Source of the DNA: Xestospongia muta
Lineage: Eukaryota > Porifera > Demospongiae > Haplosclerida > Petrosiidae
Reading direction: 5' to 3'
DNA length: 64,000 bases
NCBI GenBank assembly: GCA_963693285.1
Contig: OY848917.1
Span: 9,300,192-9,364,191, forward strand
Positions within the stretch are counted from its first letter, which is position 1; every line of letters starts with the position of its first letter. A program made the translations under genes and the position numbers. Positions 47,301-59,489 of the stretch are shown here, one piece after another. The notes beneath the pieces are model-generated. The model saw only the letters and a program-made list of their open reading frames with translations. It did no database searches and was not told the origin of the DNA.

Positions 47301-50300
47301 TTCCCTATAAATGCTTTGTTCTGAAAATATGGCTATTTTACTAACATCATTCCAATAAGGAGTTTTCTTTCCTATCCACTTACATATTTATTACTGTCTC
47401 GACCCAATAAGCCCTAACTATTAGTGCTGATGATGGGTGTGAGAAATACCATAATACAAACACATGCAGAGCGAGTATACTATTTTTGTCACATTAATCT
47501 CAATTGTATGTGCACTGAATGATTTAAATAATAATTATTAGAGTTTACACATTGGAATAATGACTTTATCTTTGCTCTGTCTACTTATATAGATGAATAA
47601 AAGTCCACTTGATATGGCATATTCAACTCGCCTGGCTGAGAAGATGTTGATGGATGAAAGTAAGTGTACAGGGTACTGAATAAATAGAGTAATATCTGTT
47701 TATCTATGTGTTGATTTTGTTTATTTCGTGAAAACTTTTTAAATAACTATTATTCAACTAATTGTAATATCCTTACTGATATGATAAGTGAGTGTTCTGC
47801 ATGTTTTATTGTTCATTTAAAGCCAGAATGAATAAAATATTTTTATCGCCCAATAGAATTAATTCGGACTTTCAAACATCGTCTCTACAAGAGCATTGTA
47901 CAACTTACAAACATGAGATTGGTTCTAATGGGACCACCTTGTGTTGGTAAAACTTCATTCAAGTCATTGTTATTCAATTGGCCTGCACCCAAACTTCATC
48001 ACAGCACTGCAATAGCAACAAGACCTATTCGTGCCATTGAGAGAGTGGCTGAACGTAATGAAGGCAACATCTGGGAGAAGGTGACTGGTCTTGATCTGCT
48101 AAAAATGCTGTCGGATGCTATTCATGCACTTGATCAAGAGCCAGATATAAAACTGTCTAAACCTCCTATTCCAGAAAGTGCTAGCAATTCTGTGCCATCT
48201 ATTGACCAATTCTTGCAGCCTACTAGTGATGATCACATCAAGTCCAAAGAGCAAGATGCAGCTGTTGAGCAAATTGATCACTCTATGGATAACTTGGCTA
48301 ATCCTTCAAATAACATTCCTAGTTTCTCGGAAAGTGCTGGATCTCCTAATGTTGCTGATTCAACCAAAGATTTATTACCTTCTAAGCCCAAGGCTCGTGA
48401 TGACCGCCATATTACAGAAATGATGAAAGTATATGAAAAAAGAAATACCTCAGAAGATCTCCATAAAGCTACATGGATAAATATTTTAGATAGTGGTGGT
48501 CAACCTCAATTTGCTGATGTGTCAAGAGCATTCATTCGTGGTAATACCATGAATATAATTTGCACAAAATTAACAGAAAGCCTTTCTGATAAGCCTCAGT
48601 TTTGTTACTCAGTCAATGGTAAGTTGCTTAATTTACCAAATGAGTTACAGATGACCAATCTTCAGCTTATAGAGCATTTTGTGCGTTCAACTGTAGCTTC
48701 GAAAAATGTTGTTGTAGCAAAAAGAAAGAAGCGCTTGCCACTTTTTATGATCATTGGCACATATCATGACAAGACAGGGGGGTTAAAAAAGATGTTTTTT
48801 GAGTCATTGCGTCTGAAGAATGAGCAGCTTCTATCTATCCTCCATGAGTTTCGTGATCACTTCATTTTTTATAATAATGATTCACAACAGCTTATATTTC
48901 CTGTTGATAACCTTTGTAGGTGGAATCGCAAAAAGATATCATCCTTTCTTCGTAAATGTATCATGTCCCATCAGAAGGACATTGGTATCACTGTTCCTAT
49001 ACCTGTACGTTGGTATATGTTTGAAATGAGTCTGAAAGAGGAAGCATCACAACATGAGCATGGAATGATATTGTTAGACACTTGTTGTAGTATAGGACGT
49101 AACTATAGCATGAATCAAGATGATGTTCTTGAGTCTATTACTTACCTACATTCCATGGCTCTATTTCTATATTTTCCAGTCCTTCCTCACGTTATCTTTA
49201 CTAATCCTCAGTATCTACTTGATATTCTTTCAGATTTAATAAGAGTTTCGTTTGTTCACTCACTAGAGGATATTTTACAAGAGAATCAGTCCTTACCACC
49301 ACACACTCAAGAAATATTTTGCACCAAAGGAGTGTTTGATGATTCTATGCTTGATAAGCTTAGCCTTCCTTTTGTTTCCAAATTATTCACAAAAATTGAG
49401 CTTCTAAAATTGCTTCAATATCTCTGTATTGTTGCCCCTCTTTTTACATCTGATTCTCTCAATCGATATTTTATGCCGGTTGTGCTACCACCAAACCAAG
49501 TGGAAGGTAACCTTGTAGCCATGTTTACAACAGAATGTGATCCTATGATTATTGCCTTTGAGAGTAAAGTTGTACCTCAGGTGAGAAACAGTATCTTTTA
49601 CAGTTAAAAGTAAAAATCTTAAAAGCCATTGTAGGTTGTCTTACATTTGAGTATCACTTGTTTTTGTTACTGTAGGGTATATTTCCTGCTACTGTTGTAT
49701 CTCTTGTCAGCAGAAAAGAAAAACCATATTTTTACATTGATAGTCATTCAACAACCTTTCCGAGACAGCTACGTTATGCTGTTTTACTTTATTCTGAGGA
49801 TTTGTTTGGCTCAGTACTACTAGTTGACCGATTCTACTGGATGGAGGTATATTACAATGGTTTGATAGAGAATTGCTTTCAACTTCGCAAAGTCATTTGT
49901 GAAGCTATTTCAACTTGTGCTAATATACTGGCTTATGAAAAAGGTGCAATAAAAGCTGAAGTCACAGTACCTTGTCTACGAGAACATAAATTGAGTGGGC
50001 ACAAATTACATCCTGTCATTCTATCAATGGACAGAAGTCCTCCAGCTATTAGATGTGGCATTGAAAAGCAACTTCCTACAATTAGATTAACTAATGAAAG
50101 ACAAACATGTTGGCTCATTGGTATGTAATGATATCAATATGTAAAATTAACGTCTTCTCTGTCCTTAGAAACTCAGCCTGTCAATTTTCCATCCAACATG
50201 AAGCAACATGGTAAGTTTACATTGAATAAAATGATCAATTAAATGATTTTTTGGTTTATAGATGATCAATCTGGTTTAACAAGAGCAGGATTCGGTAAGC

Positions 50301-52545
50301 AATGAATATCTATTGTCTTGTGTGTATGAAACAATGCATTATAAGAGCATTAATGTATTTATATGAATATTCAATTTGTTATTAGAGAAAGGTTCAACTG
50401 TTGTTTCTGTTAGCTCTAAAATACTATCAGGACCATTAAGTGAGTCACAACATATAATAAAAATGCACTAAAGTGCTTAACCTCGCTGCAGTGCCCAGTG
50501 TAGATCTATACTGCATGTATACATTTAAGATTGGACAAGGCTTTGTCAAATTTTTTAAAGGATCACGTGATGCACATTACAAACTGTTGTTTGTTTCTCT
50601 TCAATCAATGGAAAAAAGCTTTTTCGTTTACTGGGTACTTTGCACTCTAATTAACATGTCTGTGAAGCAGTAACTGAGTAAATAATAGTATCATTCAATT
50701 GCCAAGTAAGATTAAGTACTAGATTTGTGATGAAAGTTTCTCTGAGCCTTTACATGACATTTTAAAATGCATCAATATTTCATATATGAAATTTATTGTA
50801 ACTTGAAAATGAAATGTTCTTTGGAAACGTCTCATAATACAAATATAAATCGATATATTATCTATTAGTAGTAGTTTTTTCAGTGCTTTGAGACGTTTCC
50901 TGAACGTTACTTCGCTCCAAGTCCATGTACAATCTTGAAAACATTTTCAGAACGTTTCTAACGATTGCTTCGACCAACAGCCTTCAGTCTTGCTGATGCG
51001 TATTCCTCTAAGATTCTCTATAACATACTAAAAAATCTCCACATTAAGTTTTTTTACTTTCCGAGAAACAGCATCTTGACCTCTGCAGCCTGAAAATACT
51101 TTTGCGAGTTTTAAGCTTTCCTTATCTTTGACAATGTTCTTGATACTACTGTTGTAAAGTCCACACATTTTTCTACTCATTGCTCAATGTTGGTAGCTGC
51201 TAACGCTTCGGTTGCCAAGTTATAGCAGTTCAAAAACAATCCCCGGTAACAGACAGTGCAGACACACACACACACTGACAGACTACAGTACCCTCTCTTT
51301 GTGCCCACACGCAGTGAGGTTAATAATATTCATTTATTGTTTAAATGTGTACTTTGAATGAGTGCATTAATAAGTCAAACTAGAAATATGTGTATACCCT
51401 GAAATAACTATGAATAGATTTGCTTTCAGCAAAAAAGTAATTTATTTGAAAACATTTCCAATTTGATCTATTTTGTCTTAACTCTTAACTCTGTATATGC
51501 ATGTTCTTGTTAAAATCTTTACTATAGACAGTTGTAAAAATATTATTACCATTTCTTAGAGATTTTACAAACAAAACTAAGGACAAATTTAATTGATATA
51601 AGACATTACCATTTCTTATTATAATACCTTGTATGCAGATGAATGTCACCTAGTTCCACTATTAATGGTGGTAAGGGAAATTGAAGACTGGGAAATACTG
51701 GGTGTTTTTCTGGGTATTAAGAATGCTGTACTAAAAGATATCAAGAAGAACAATCACCACCAACAGGGACCAGCTCGTAAAGACATGTTAATGACATGGT
51801 TAGAAGAAGGAAAAGCAACCAAAGAAGATTTTATTGAAGCTCTAAAGAAGATGGATCAACGTCATATTGTCAATAAAATTGAGTCTGAAGAAGGTAGTCA
51901 GGAAATTGTAGTATGTATTTTTCTTAATTGTATGCGAGAATGATTATGCCATAATTTCAAAATTTAAATGCTCTCTTTATTAGATACTGCTGAAGCTACT
52001 TCTCAACATGAAACAGACAAGTCTAGTCACAATCAAAGATATATTAGTAAGCTAAAATATTATCTTAAAAAAACATTTGTGAATGATTTCTTTTGATGTT
52101 TAAAACTTCATGATGATGTAAATCTTCCATATGCTAAGGAGGAGTGAGAACTTTTGCAATCATAATCCTTTGACAAGCTAAGATAAGGCAATGACTCAAC
52201 TAAGATGACCAACAAAAACAAGCTCTGAGTATTTTTAAATAGATTACACGCTTCTCAGTCAGAATTAGAACTGTTTTAGCCACTCAGGCTATATATACAA
52301 TTAGGATTAAGTTTTAATCCCTTTTAGGTAATATAACCTATGTATCTTTTGAGAGTATTATTATGATTTCAATTAGCAACACTATTTGAATGAAAGTGTC
52401 TAAAATATATCCAACCTGAGTGTGTTTATTAAATAAAAACGTTTAGGGTGTGTAGACAAGAAATGCATGTAATTCATTACAATAGACAATTTAGATGTCA
52501 TATATATAAATCATGTCAAGGAATAAAACTCAATTCATTCCACTA

Positions 52546-52579
<34 letters not shown>

Positions 52580-52999
52580 TAATAATAATAATGATGATGA
52601 TAATAATAATAATAATGATGATGATGATGATTTTTGATAGTAAAGTACTTATGTTTGTACATGCGACACTTGACACCAGCTGTTTGTTATTATGGAGTTT
52701 CTTTATTTTTAGAGAACAAACCAGATAAATTGGACCTTATCTATTTACTAAATCCTATTGCTTATAAATGGTTGGAACTTGGAGAGGCACTTAAAATTGA
52801 ATATGGAGCCCTTATGTCCATACGACAAAACCATTACACTGATGAGAAAAGGTTATGTGAGATTCTTCAACTATGGATCGACAGACGACCTATGGACGTT
52901 AAATGGAGTACAATTATAACTGCTGTAGAAGTTCCTCCTGTTGACAGCTTGTCAGTTGCTAAAAGCATACGTTCCTTTCTTTCAAACACAAACATTTGA
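41326..52999 (+). CDS. Ankyrin, ROC-COR GTPase and double death-domain protein
   Basis: Coding exons: 41356-41376, 42550-42648, 43464-43562, 43988-44086, 45515-45613, 46451-46549, 47593-47659, 47857-49580, 49676-50120, 50169-50210, 50262-50294, 50386-50439, 51639-51893, 51984-52046 and 52713-52999. All have AG/GT ends and matching phase; 3486 bases give 1161 residues plus TGA. The 5' UTR starts at the acceptor before 41326. Residues 8-194 are five ankyrin repeats and a partial sixth. Residues about 214-500 are a ROC-type GTPase: GPPCVGKT (220-227), LDSGGQ (the DxGGQ switch, near 405-410) and GTYHDK near 495-500 in the base-specificity position. A COR-like region follows (from about 571). Death domains lie at about 961-1045 and 1067-1161. 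The layout is that of DAPK1 without its kinase. It is likely a GTP-controlled scaffold for death-fold partners. A long low-complexity insert (about residues 290-390) separates Walker A from the DxGGQ motif. Confidence 0.88.
41690..42280. mobile_element. Longer relative of the 14932 element, in ankyrin intron 1
   Basis: Begins near ACAGATATAGTACTACCAGA and CAATTCCCACGAGACCAACT, contains AACATTCCTATTAGTAAGTA, and ends with GTTAGAGGAAGTTAAGTGTG and GACACTATTTAATTATTGTTC, all shared with 14960-15215 or 62760-63310. No coding sequence. Confidence 0.55.
50477..51323. mobile_element. TTAA-flanked element in ankyrin intron 12
   Basis: TTAA at 50477-50480 is followed by CCTCGCTGCAGTGCCCA, and the other end reads GTGCCCACACGCAGTGAGG followed by TTAA at 51320-51323. 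The ends are thus inverted repeats (CCTCGCTGC and CCTCACTGC) with duplicated TTAA targets, the insertion habit of piggyBac-type transposons. No transposase frame is present, so it would be non-autonomous. It lies wholly inside an intron. Confidence 0.55.
52546..52636. repeat. AAT/GAT microsatellite
   Basis: A run of AAT triplets with interspersed GAT triplets in the last intron of the ankyrin gene. Confidence 0.95.
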
Positions 53000-53426
53000 A
53001 TTAAGTTTTTTGTCTTTCTACTGTTAGTATATTTTTCTATTAATAATTTTGCTATATTTTATTAAAAATAACTGCTCTCCTTATATCTATTGCCATGAAC
53101 TAATATAATTCTAGTGGGAGGAGTGCAATCATATACTATCATCATGACATTTGGTCCTCCTGAGGCACATGATAAAGATACCACCTATCTGAACAATTTT
53201 CACAATAAAAACATTACAAGTAATATCATGCATATGTCTTTTTAGAACCTAATGTATTACCAAAAAATCCACCTCAAGAAATTGTACATGTGCTCTTCAA
53301 TAATTTGGGTTTGTCGAGAACATACTGATATCCAGTTTTACAAATGGACTTTCAATTCAAACAGTGTGAAAGTTCTGATGTCTATGCTAAAATGAGGTAC
53401 AGAAATTAAAAAAATAAAAAGAATGA
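53000..53426. other. Intergenic gap between convergent genes
   Basis: The ankyrin gene (plus) and the G-alpha pseudogene (minus) point at each other across this gap. ATTAAAA near 53061 and AATAAAA near 53204 could serve as poly(A) signals for the ankyrin gene. No gene is seen. Confidence 0.5.
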
Positions 53427-56143
53427 TCAAAGGAGTTCATATCTGTGAAGATAGATGCGTAGTATAATGTCACGGCAAGAATCAAACACTCTTCTAATGT
53501 TCTCTGTATTAACAGCCGTAGTGAAATGAGGATAGCAATTGCGACTGCCATCATTAGAACGTTGAGTAATACGCTATACAAACTATCAAATACACAACAC
53601 AAGTTTGACTTACCACAAAAAGATCTCTAATAAAGAACTTCGCTTTTTTAAAGACAGCACTGTCATTGGGGTCGATATCTATGCAATACACAACATAGCA
53701 ACAACAATGTTACAACAAGTCTAACCATATGCTACTTGTGGAGGTAAATAAAAAGAAAACTCAGGAAAATATTCCTCTATTCTAAATTTATCACTTTCCA
53801 CTTTATCTTTTAAGATATCCATTTTGTTGAGAAACAAAATTATGCTGATTTTTTTCAACCATCTGAAAACAAGATGTAAATTGTAAAGCTAACTATATTT
53901 ATCATTTTGTTACCTGTTATTACATACTTCTTCAAACAAAGTCAAAGACTCTCTCAATCGATTCTACATATTCTTATGTAACACAATATATATAATAAAT
54001 CAAACTTACAGTTTTCCCATCTTCTCTGACCACCATGTTAAAACTGCAACAAGCAACAACATATATAATAGCAGCGATATCTAGTAATATAAATTTAACC
54101 AAGTGCAATATCCTATTGCTTACCATTATATTGTTGCATCCACTCATCCCTTTCAAATCAGTATCCTCCAGTATCATACATTCTAGAACAAATATAATAT
54201 ATTATAAATGATGTATATATTACATAACATGACTTCTTACTGGAAATTGACTTTTTCAATTACAAATTGAATCTCATCTGTACCTTTAGTCGAATGTCGA
54301 GCTCTTAAAATATCCTATTATATGCATATAATGATTATATAATATGTACAATATTATACATTATCCAAAGGAAGATAATTTGGACTAGATACCTCATAAA
54401 ACTAAAGAGAGACATAACAGGGAGAAGCCATAACATGTAAACTTTGCACTGTCTTTCATTAGATCGTCTATAACAGGCTTGAATCAGCCCATAACGCAAT
54501 ACAGTGTTCATAGAATTTCTAAATACAATGAAAACAAAACCATTTTGACACAATGATCATTTACTGGTGGAAATTTGGTTTCAGAATTTTGTAAAGGATG
54601 AATGATATCTTGAATGTAGGTTAGTCTAGGTACATTTTCATGATTTTGTAATGAAATAGGTGGATCTGTCATCGACATACTATGGGTGACTGTCTGCAAG
54701 AAATAAGAGATAATAATGAAAAGTAGATAACTGTACATCAGGTTAGATTACAATATCAGGTATGTTGATAGCAGTGCCTATGTAGGGATGGCCTGGATTG
54801 TTCATTGAAATGTATTGGCAGAAAAGACAGAATACCTGACCCAAACACATCAGAATATGTCAATACTTGTCAGTCTTCCTCCCTTGTATTATTATGTTCA
54901 TGCTGTGACTGATTTATATGTTAAAGTAATGTTTCTAAGCATCATAGAAGTTGGTGAAAAACTCAATTGTTTGTGTTTCGTTTTCTTCTTTTGTCCACAA
55001 CAATAACTAAAAAGTAAATTTGTCATTATTTTTATAAATGCAACACAATTTAACAAAATATCCTTTTGTGTCTTACATTTCAAGTGCTTTTAAAGTGAAA
55101 AATATTAGTCTCCTACTTCTGGCATTAATTATAGGTTATTTCCTGCTTTGATGTTCAGCTCAAAAGAAGACCCAGGATAATTATTGTATGACTGATAAGA
55201 AAATGAATGTAAACTCAGATATGACACAATGAATTACGTATCATTATATTTTTAATTGTATTCTGGAGAACCTCCTTGTTGATAGAACCTTTCCAAGTTC
55301 CCAGCTAATTTCTTGTTATCACTGTAGTCATAATCATTATTATTTCTTAACCACAATATGTAAGAATGCTTTTTGTGATCTAGTTTAACATGGAACCTCA
55401 CTGCCTTGTAACATGTTACAACCTTCTTTACTGGCTATCAAAACACGTGCATTTAAAAAAATACAAACAAATAAATAAAATTTTTTAAAGTGAAGTAAAT
55501 GTCTGGATGGCTAAAATCAGTTCAGTACAAAGGAATGCAGACAAGATATTAGGTTGGCAATTGCATCATCCCTACATAATAACACAGACATAGAATACAA
55601 CAATTAACCACTGATATTATTAAAGCGATTTAGAAATAGTTGGTGAATATCCTAATTTGTTTGTGCCACCTGTGCTACTACATAGAGATGATCCAATTGC
55701 CATTCCTACTATCTTGTTTGCATTCATTGTATTGGACTAATATTCCCATTCCTACATTTACTTCATTTTTTATAAAACATTTATATACTTGTACCAAGTA
55801 GACTAACCAGAATAATTTCACGAATATTGTTACAAATATGTACCACATATTGTAAATGTTCCCTACAACACATGTGTCATGTCATTAAAACTGGTAAGGT
55901 ATCAGAGAATCCATTTTTATATAAAATTTTCATTTGTTTCATAATTGTCGATTTTCCAGCCTCTTCTGCTCCTAAATTAACAGAAAATAGTATTAAATAA
56001 TTTTCTAAATAAGCATTTCAACATTAAAACACTATTAAACATTTACCAAGTAACAATAATCGATGAGGGGTATACAACTTATCCATTCGTTGAGGTCTTA
56101 CCTCAATCTCTCTCTCTTCAGAGCAGTTACAAAAGCAATTCAT
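53427..56143 (-). pseudogene. Heterotrimeric G-protein alpha subunit pseudogene
   Basis: Exons recognised on the minus strand: 56047-56143 (MNCFCNCSEE, ending LLLLG), about 55892-55971 (GAEEAGKST, the P-loop, then KQMKILYKNGFS), about 54405-54690 (helical domain), 54241-54314 (DILRARHSTKGTDE), 54124-54182 (switch II), 54010-54043, 53914-53963 (NRLRESLTLFEEVCNN), 53736-53862 (SIILFLNKMD, the NKxD motif), 53614-53678 and 53427-53573 ([15 protein letters not shown], ending HRYELL). In switch II the usual DVGGQR is DTGGY followed by TGA (54158-54160), so both the catalytic Gln and the next Arg are lost. In the helical exon the pieces ALWAD, IQACYRRSNE and DSAKF lie in different frames. Most splice sites remain good, so decay is probably recent. 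The Cys-rich N-terminus suggests ancestral palmitoylation. Confidence 0.82.
55250..55440 (-). other. Coding-like stretch of unknown nature inside the G-alpha pseudogene
   Basis: One minus-strand frame reads CYKAVRFHVKLDHKKHSYIL, then LWLRNNNDYDYSD, then LAGNLERFYQQGG, which looks like real protein. It does not resemble any part of a G-alpha subunit that I know. It may be an exon of an inserted or overlapping gene, or a diverged lineage-specific exon. Confidence 0.3.
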
Positions 56144-57400
56144 ACTTCTACAAAGAAATAAACATATAAAAACTTTTACTCACTTACTCTACCAGCTTAA
56201 ATTAAGTAGTAGCACACAATGTGGTTTTTTAAACCAATGAGAGTACTAGTTAGATAATTTATGAATTATTCCCTTTGATGTTAATAAGAAAAACAAGGTA
56301 TCAGTCTACTTATAGAGCTCAGATGTTTATGAACATGAGATATATTTTTTGTTGATGTATACCTCATGTTCCTCATCAACATCAAGGAGAATAATTCAGA
56401 ATTTTGCTCATCACATTTGGGTTGGACTTAACGTATTATAACTGGCATGGGCTGGCTTGTGTAGACCTTGTGGCTCAAAATTGATTAGACAATAGTTATT
56501 TCTACAGGAAATTGTTATATTTCTTGTAGAACCTTCCAACTCATTGTGTAATGTATACATAATACACTGTACAGATTTATAGTTAATTTAGTGAAGTCTG
56601 GGGAGTTGATTAAGCATATGCTCACAAAATGTGTAATTCTGATTGTGTTTTAGCTTTTTATAATTTTAGTTAGCTATAGTTAGTTTCTCTGCCAGTGAAA
56701 TAGTGTGTTAGTTTCTCTCCTTTGAGAAAGTTACTTTTGCTCTTCCAGTTGACATAGCAGACATAACTATAGTTTCAACTTTTTCATTTCTTACTGCTCA
56801 CTGATGCACGTCCTCCACATTGTTGCAGTATGATAGCTTTTTATACAGCCAAAGTGAAAGGTATGCATGTGGTTGTATCGAATGAGTTCATCTCATGAGA
56901 TTATTCTCACATGATCAAAATATTTTGCACGTCTCTTGTTGCTGGTTACAAAATCCTTTGCAATACTTAATAAATTTACCTTATCAGTACGCTCCTTGTG
57001 TGTGTGCATTAGTACTACATTATTAAGTCTCTTTTGAGTCATTGTGGACCTTAAATAATTAAATAGTTAACAGTTGCAAGTTATCATCTGACTCCTTGGT
57101 TATCTTTTGTGCAGTTATCATAGTTATGACAGTTATTGTACAGGTATCTGTTGTTTTAGTTCAGTACTAACTATAATAGTTAGTTATAGTTACTTTTTGC
57201 CATTGTTGGATTAATTTTAGTTAGTTTTAGTTAGTTTTCTTTGTTTCAATATCTTATCTTTACTTTAGTTAATTGACAAAAAAAGAGTTGATTTTCATAG
57301 GAGTTGATCTGATGGGAATTGATCTGGTAGTACCATATCTGTTGAATAGTACTATCTGTAGTCATCAGTTAACTTATCACTTACAAGTTATCATGATAGA
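56144..57400. other. Intergenic DNA with an inverted repeat-element copy
   Basis: From about 57060 to 57400 the sequence is the reverse complement of material at 62480-62830 (shared AGTTAACTTATCACTTACAA and repeated TAGTTATAGTTA motifs), so it is an inverted copy of the element family at 14932, 41690 and 62720. No gene is seen. Confidence 0.5.
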
Positions 57401-58250
57401 TTCATGTTTCTATCATGATGCAACAGGTTAGGAACTCCTAATATTATGGATAGTAAATACATTCTTATGAATAATAATAAAGAATTGATATATCGGCACA
57501 TAATTATAATAAATACATGAATTAAAACATCGAACTATAAGAACAAGCCAACACTAGTATGAAAAGATATAGCAGTATCATTCTGTAAAGCACAATGAAC
57601 TTCACACTTATCTTTTTGTTGTATTTGTAATACACAATCCACATATACCTATCTCCAATTTTTTCACATTCTAATCATGAGATTTTTTAGAAAAAAAAAT
57701 AAGTACACTACATGAATTGTAGCTATAATATATTATAACCATATAATTATATGGAATTGAAAATAAAATCAATCATATATTTTGAATAAATAGTTATGTT
57801 AACAATCATGTAGTGGCATATGACTCTCAGCTACAAGCATTTAGAGTAGTGTTAGTCCTGAAGCTGTGGTCTACTGCTATGTATGAATACAATGGACAGC
57901 TGAATGGAATGCGAATATTGTAAAAATAACTTGCTCCTGATTCAGTTCACTAAGTTAAGTAAGGCTTTTGTTTTTTGGATGATATCAAATCAGCCAGCCA
58001 TTTGTAAAAAATTGTACGTTCACCCTCTCATAACAAAAGCCAAGTTAGTTGACTTTAAACTTTTCTGGCTCCTGTATCTTGACATCACAAGATTCCATAA
58101 TCATGGATTCAAACTCTCTTCATTATTTCAGATATTGTCTATTTTTAAATCTCAAGGTATACCTGATATTGCTAATTTGATCTGGTCTGGCTTAGATGAA
58201 TACATGACAGTCCTTTAAATAACCTGGGGTGGATAATATATATAACACTT
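57400..58250. repeat. Duplicated upstream segment of the ankyrin gene, copy 2
   Basis: Counterpart of 38530-39000. A 104-codon frame at 57904-58218 is only partly kept in the other copy and is probably not a gene. Confidence 0.6.
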
Positions 58251-58500
58251 AATAATAACCGTAAATGTGAAGCTAATTTGATTGTCCTCTTCTTTGACTC
58301 CTTATATATATATATACTGATAAAATTTATATTTCATTTACTTTTAATTGTTTTGCATTATTTTAGCACTCAAAATGTTCGTATACTCCAATGTCATGTT
58401 ATTTTAACAATAGTATGTGTGTATAGTCAGTATATGTAAGGAAGTGGTTATGATCCAATACCTAGACTACTGCTTTGAGTTATTGTTGTTAGACTTATCT

Positions 58501-58686
58501 GGGGTGCTTCTTGGTGTAACTTGACAGATAATGTAACAACTTGTCCATTATGACATCACAATGTGTCATAGAGTTAATAATGTTAGGTTTGGTTTAGGGT
58601 TTAGGTGATGTCATTATTATGATGACATCACTATGTGTCATTTCATTATAATGTCATCATAGTCAAGTTACACCAAGAACCACCCA
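58501..58686. mobile_element. 186-bp MITE with 24-bp inverted ends and 6-bp target duplication
   Basis: Left end GGGGTGCTTCTTGGTGTAAC and right end, read in reverse complement, TGGGTGGTTCTTGGTGTAAC; the match continues for a few more bases. TTATCT occurs at 58495-58500 and at 58687-58692. The middle holds GGTTTGGTTTAGGGTTTAGG and two TGACATCAC-type motifs. No coding capacity. Confidence 0.8.
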
Positions 58687-58914
58687 TTATCTTGCAGCCA
58701 TTGTTTATAGTTCTTAAATATTTTCTACAAATTTTCTTGCCCTAGGCTTCTAGCAAAGTTAAGCCTAGTTCATATATATGTCCCAAATATGCTTTGCTGA
58801 CAATCCATTTAATGGAAACCATTTATTTCTGTAAACTGAATGTGTGTTTTATAACAGACCAATTGTATCCTACAGTTATGGCATGCCCCATATTTACTGA
58901 ATATTAGATTAAAC

Positions 58915-59328
58915 AGGGGCATAGACAAGTTTTTGAACTACTGGGGGGGGGGGGGCTAGCGCAGCTTACTGCACTTCATATTGATGAATCAATGAATGAT
59001 TTGCAGTGTATTATTTCATTCCTAAAAGGTTTGAATGAAATTGAAAAGGAATACTATGCTGAAGTCATCAAGATAGCTAGAAAAAATAGGTAATGAATTT
59101 ATTCAATGTAACAATAGCAGAGTGCACATTTTTGGACAGTACACATAAACATAATCTATTTTCTTAATGAGAACTTTATTATTAAAAATGATTCAATGAT
59201 CAAATTAACATATCTAGTTGTTCAGGATTATAATACCCATGCACATTTATAATATAAAATATGTGGGTCATAAAAATCTGGGGGGGGGCTTAACCCCCCC
59301 AAGCCCCCCTATTGCCTGCACCCTTGTC
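58915..59328. mobile_element. Possible hAT-like short element with G-runs
   Basis: Begins CAGGGGCATAGACAAG and ends TGCCTGCACCCTTG, whose reverse complement is CAAGGGTGCAGGCA, so the ends are loosely inverted. A run of 13 G lies near 58945, and GGGGGGGG...CCCCCCC near 59280-59310 can fold back on itself. No clear target duplication was found. Confidence 0.3.
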
Positions 59329-59489
59329 AAACCATTTTAGGATGTCTTTTAGAATTGTAATATTGTTTTACTTTTCTTTGCTAGCATTTATACACACCAT
59401 TGATTTCAGAAAACGTTTTTACTATTTTATTTAGAATTTATTTATTCGTTGTGTTTAAACTGATCAACTCAAGACATGTGCATAATATA

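Noticed and set aside
53387..53602. A hydrophobic minus-strand frame ([15 protein letters not shown]) that looks like a membrane segment
   Set aside because: It is a shadow frame over the last G-alpha exon, which encodes [15 protein letters not shown] in the correct frame.
57904..58218. A 104-codon frame upstream of the second ankyrin gene
   Set aside because: The duplicate at 38794 keeps the DNA similarity but not the reading frame.
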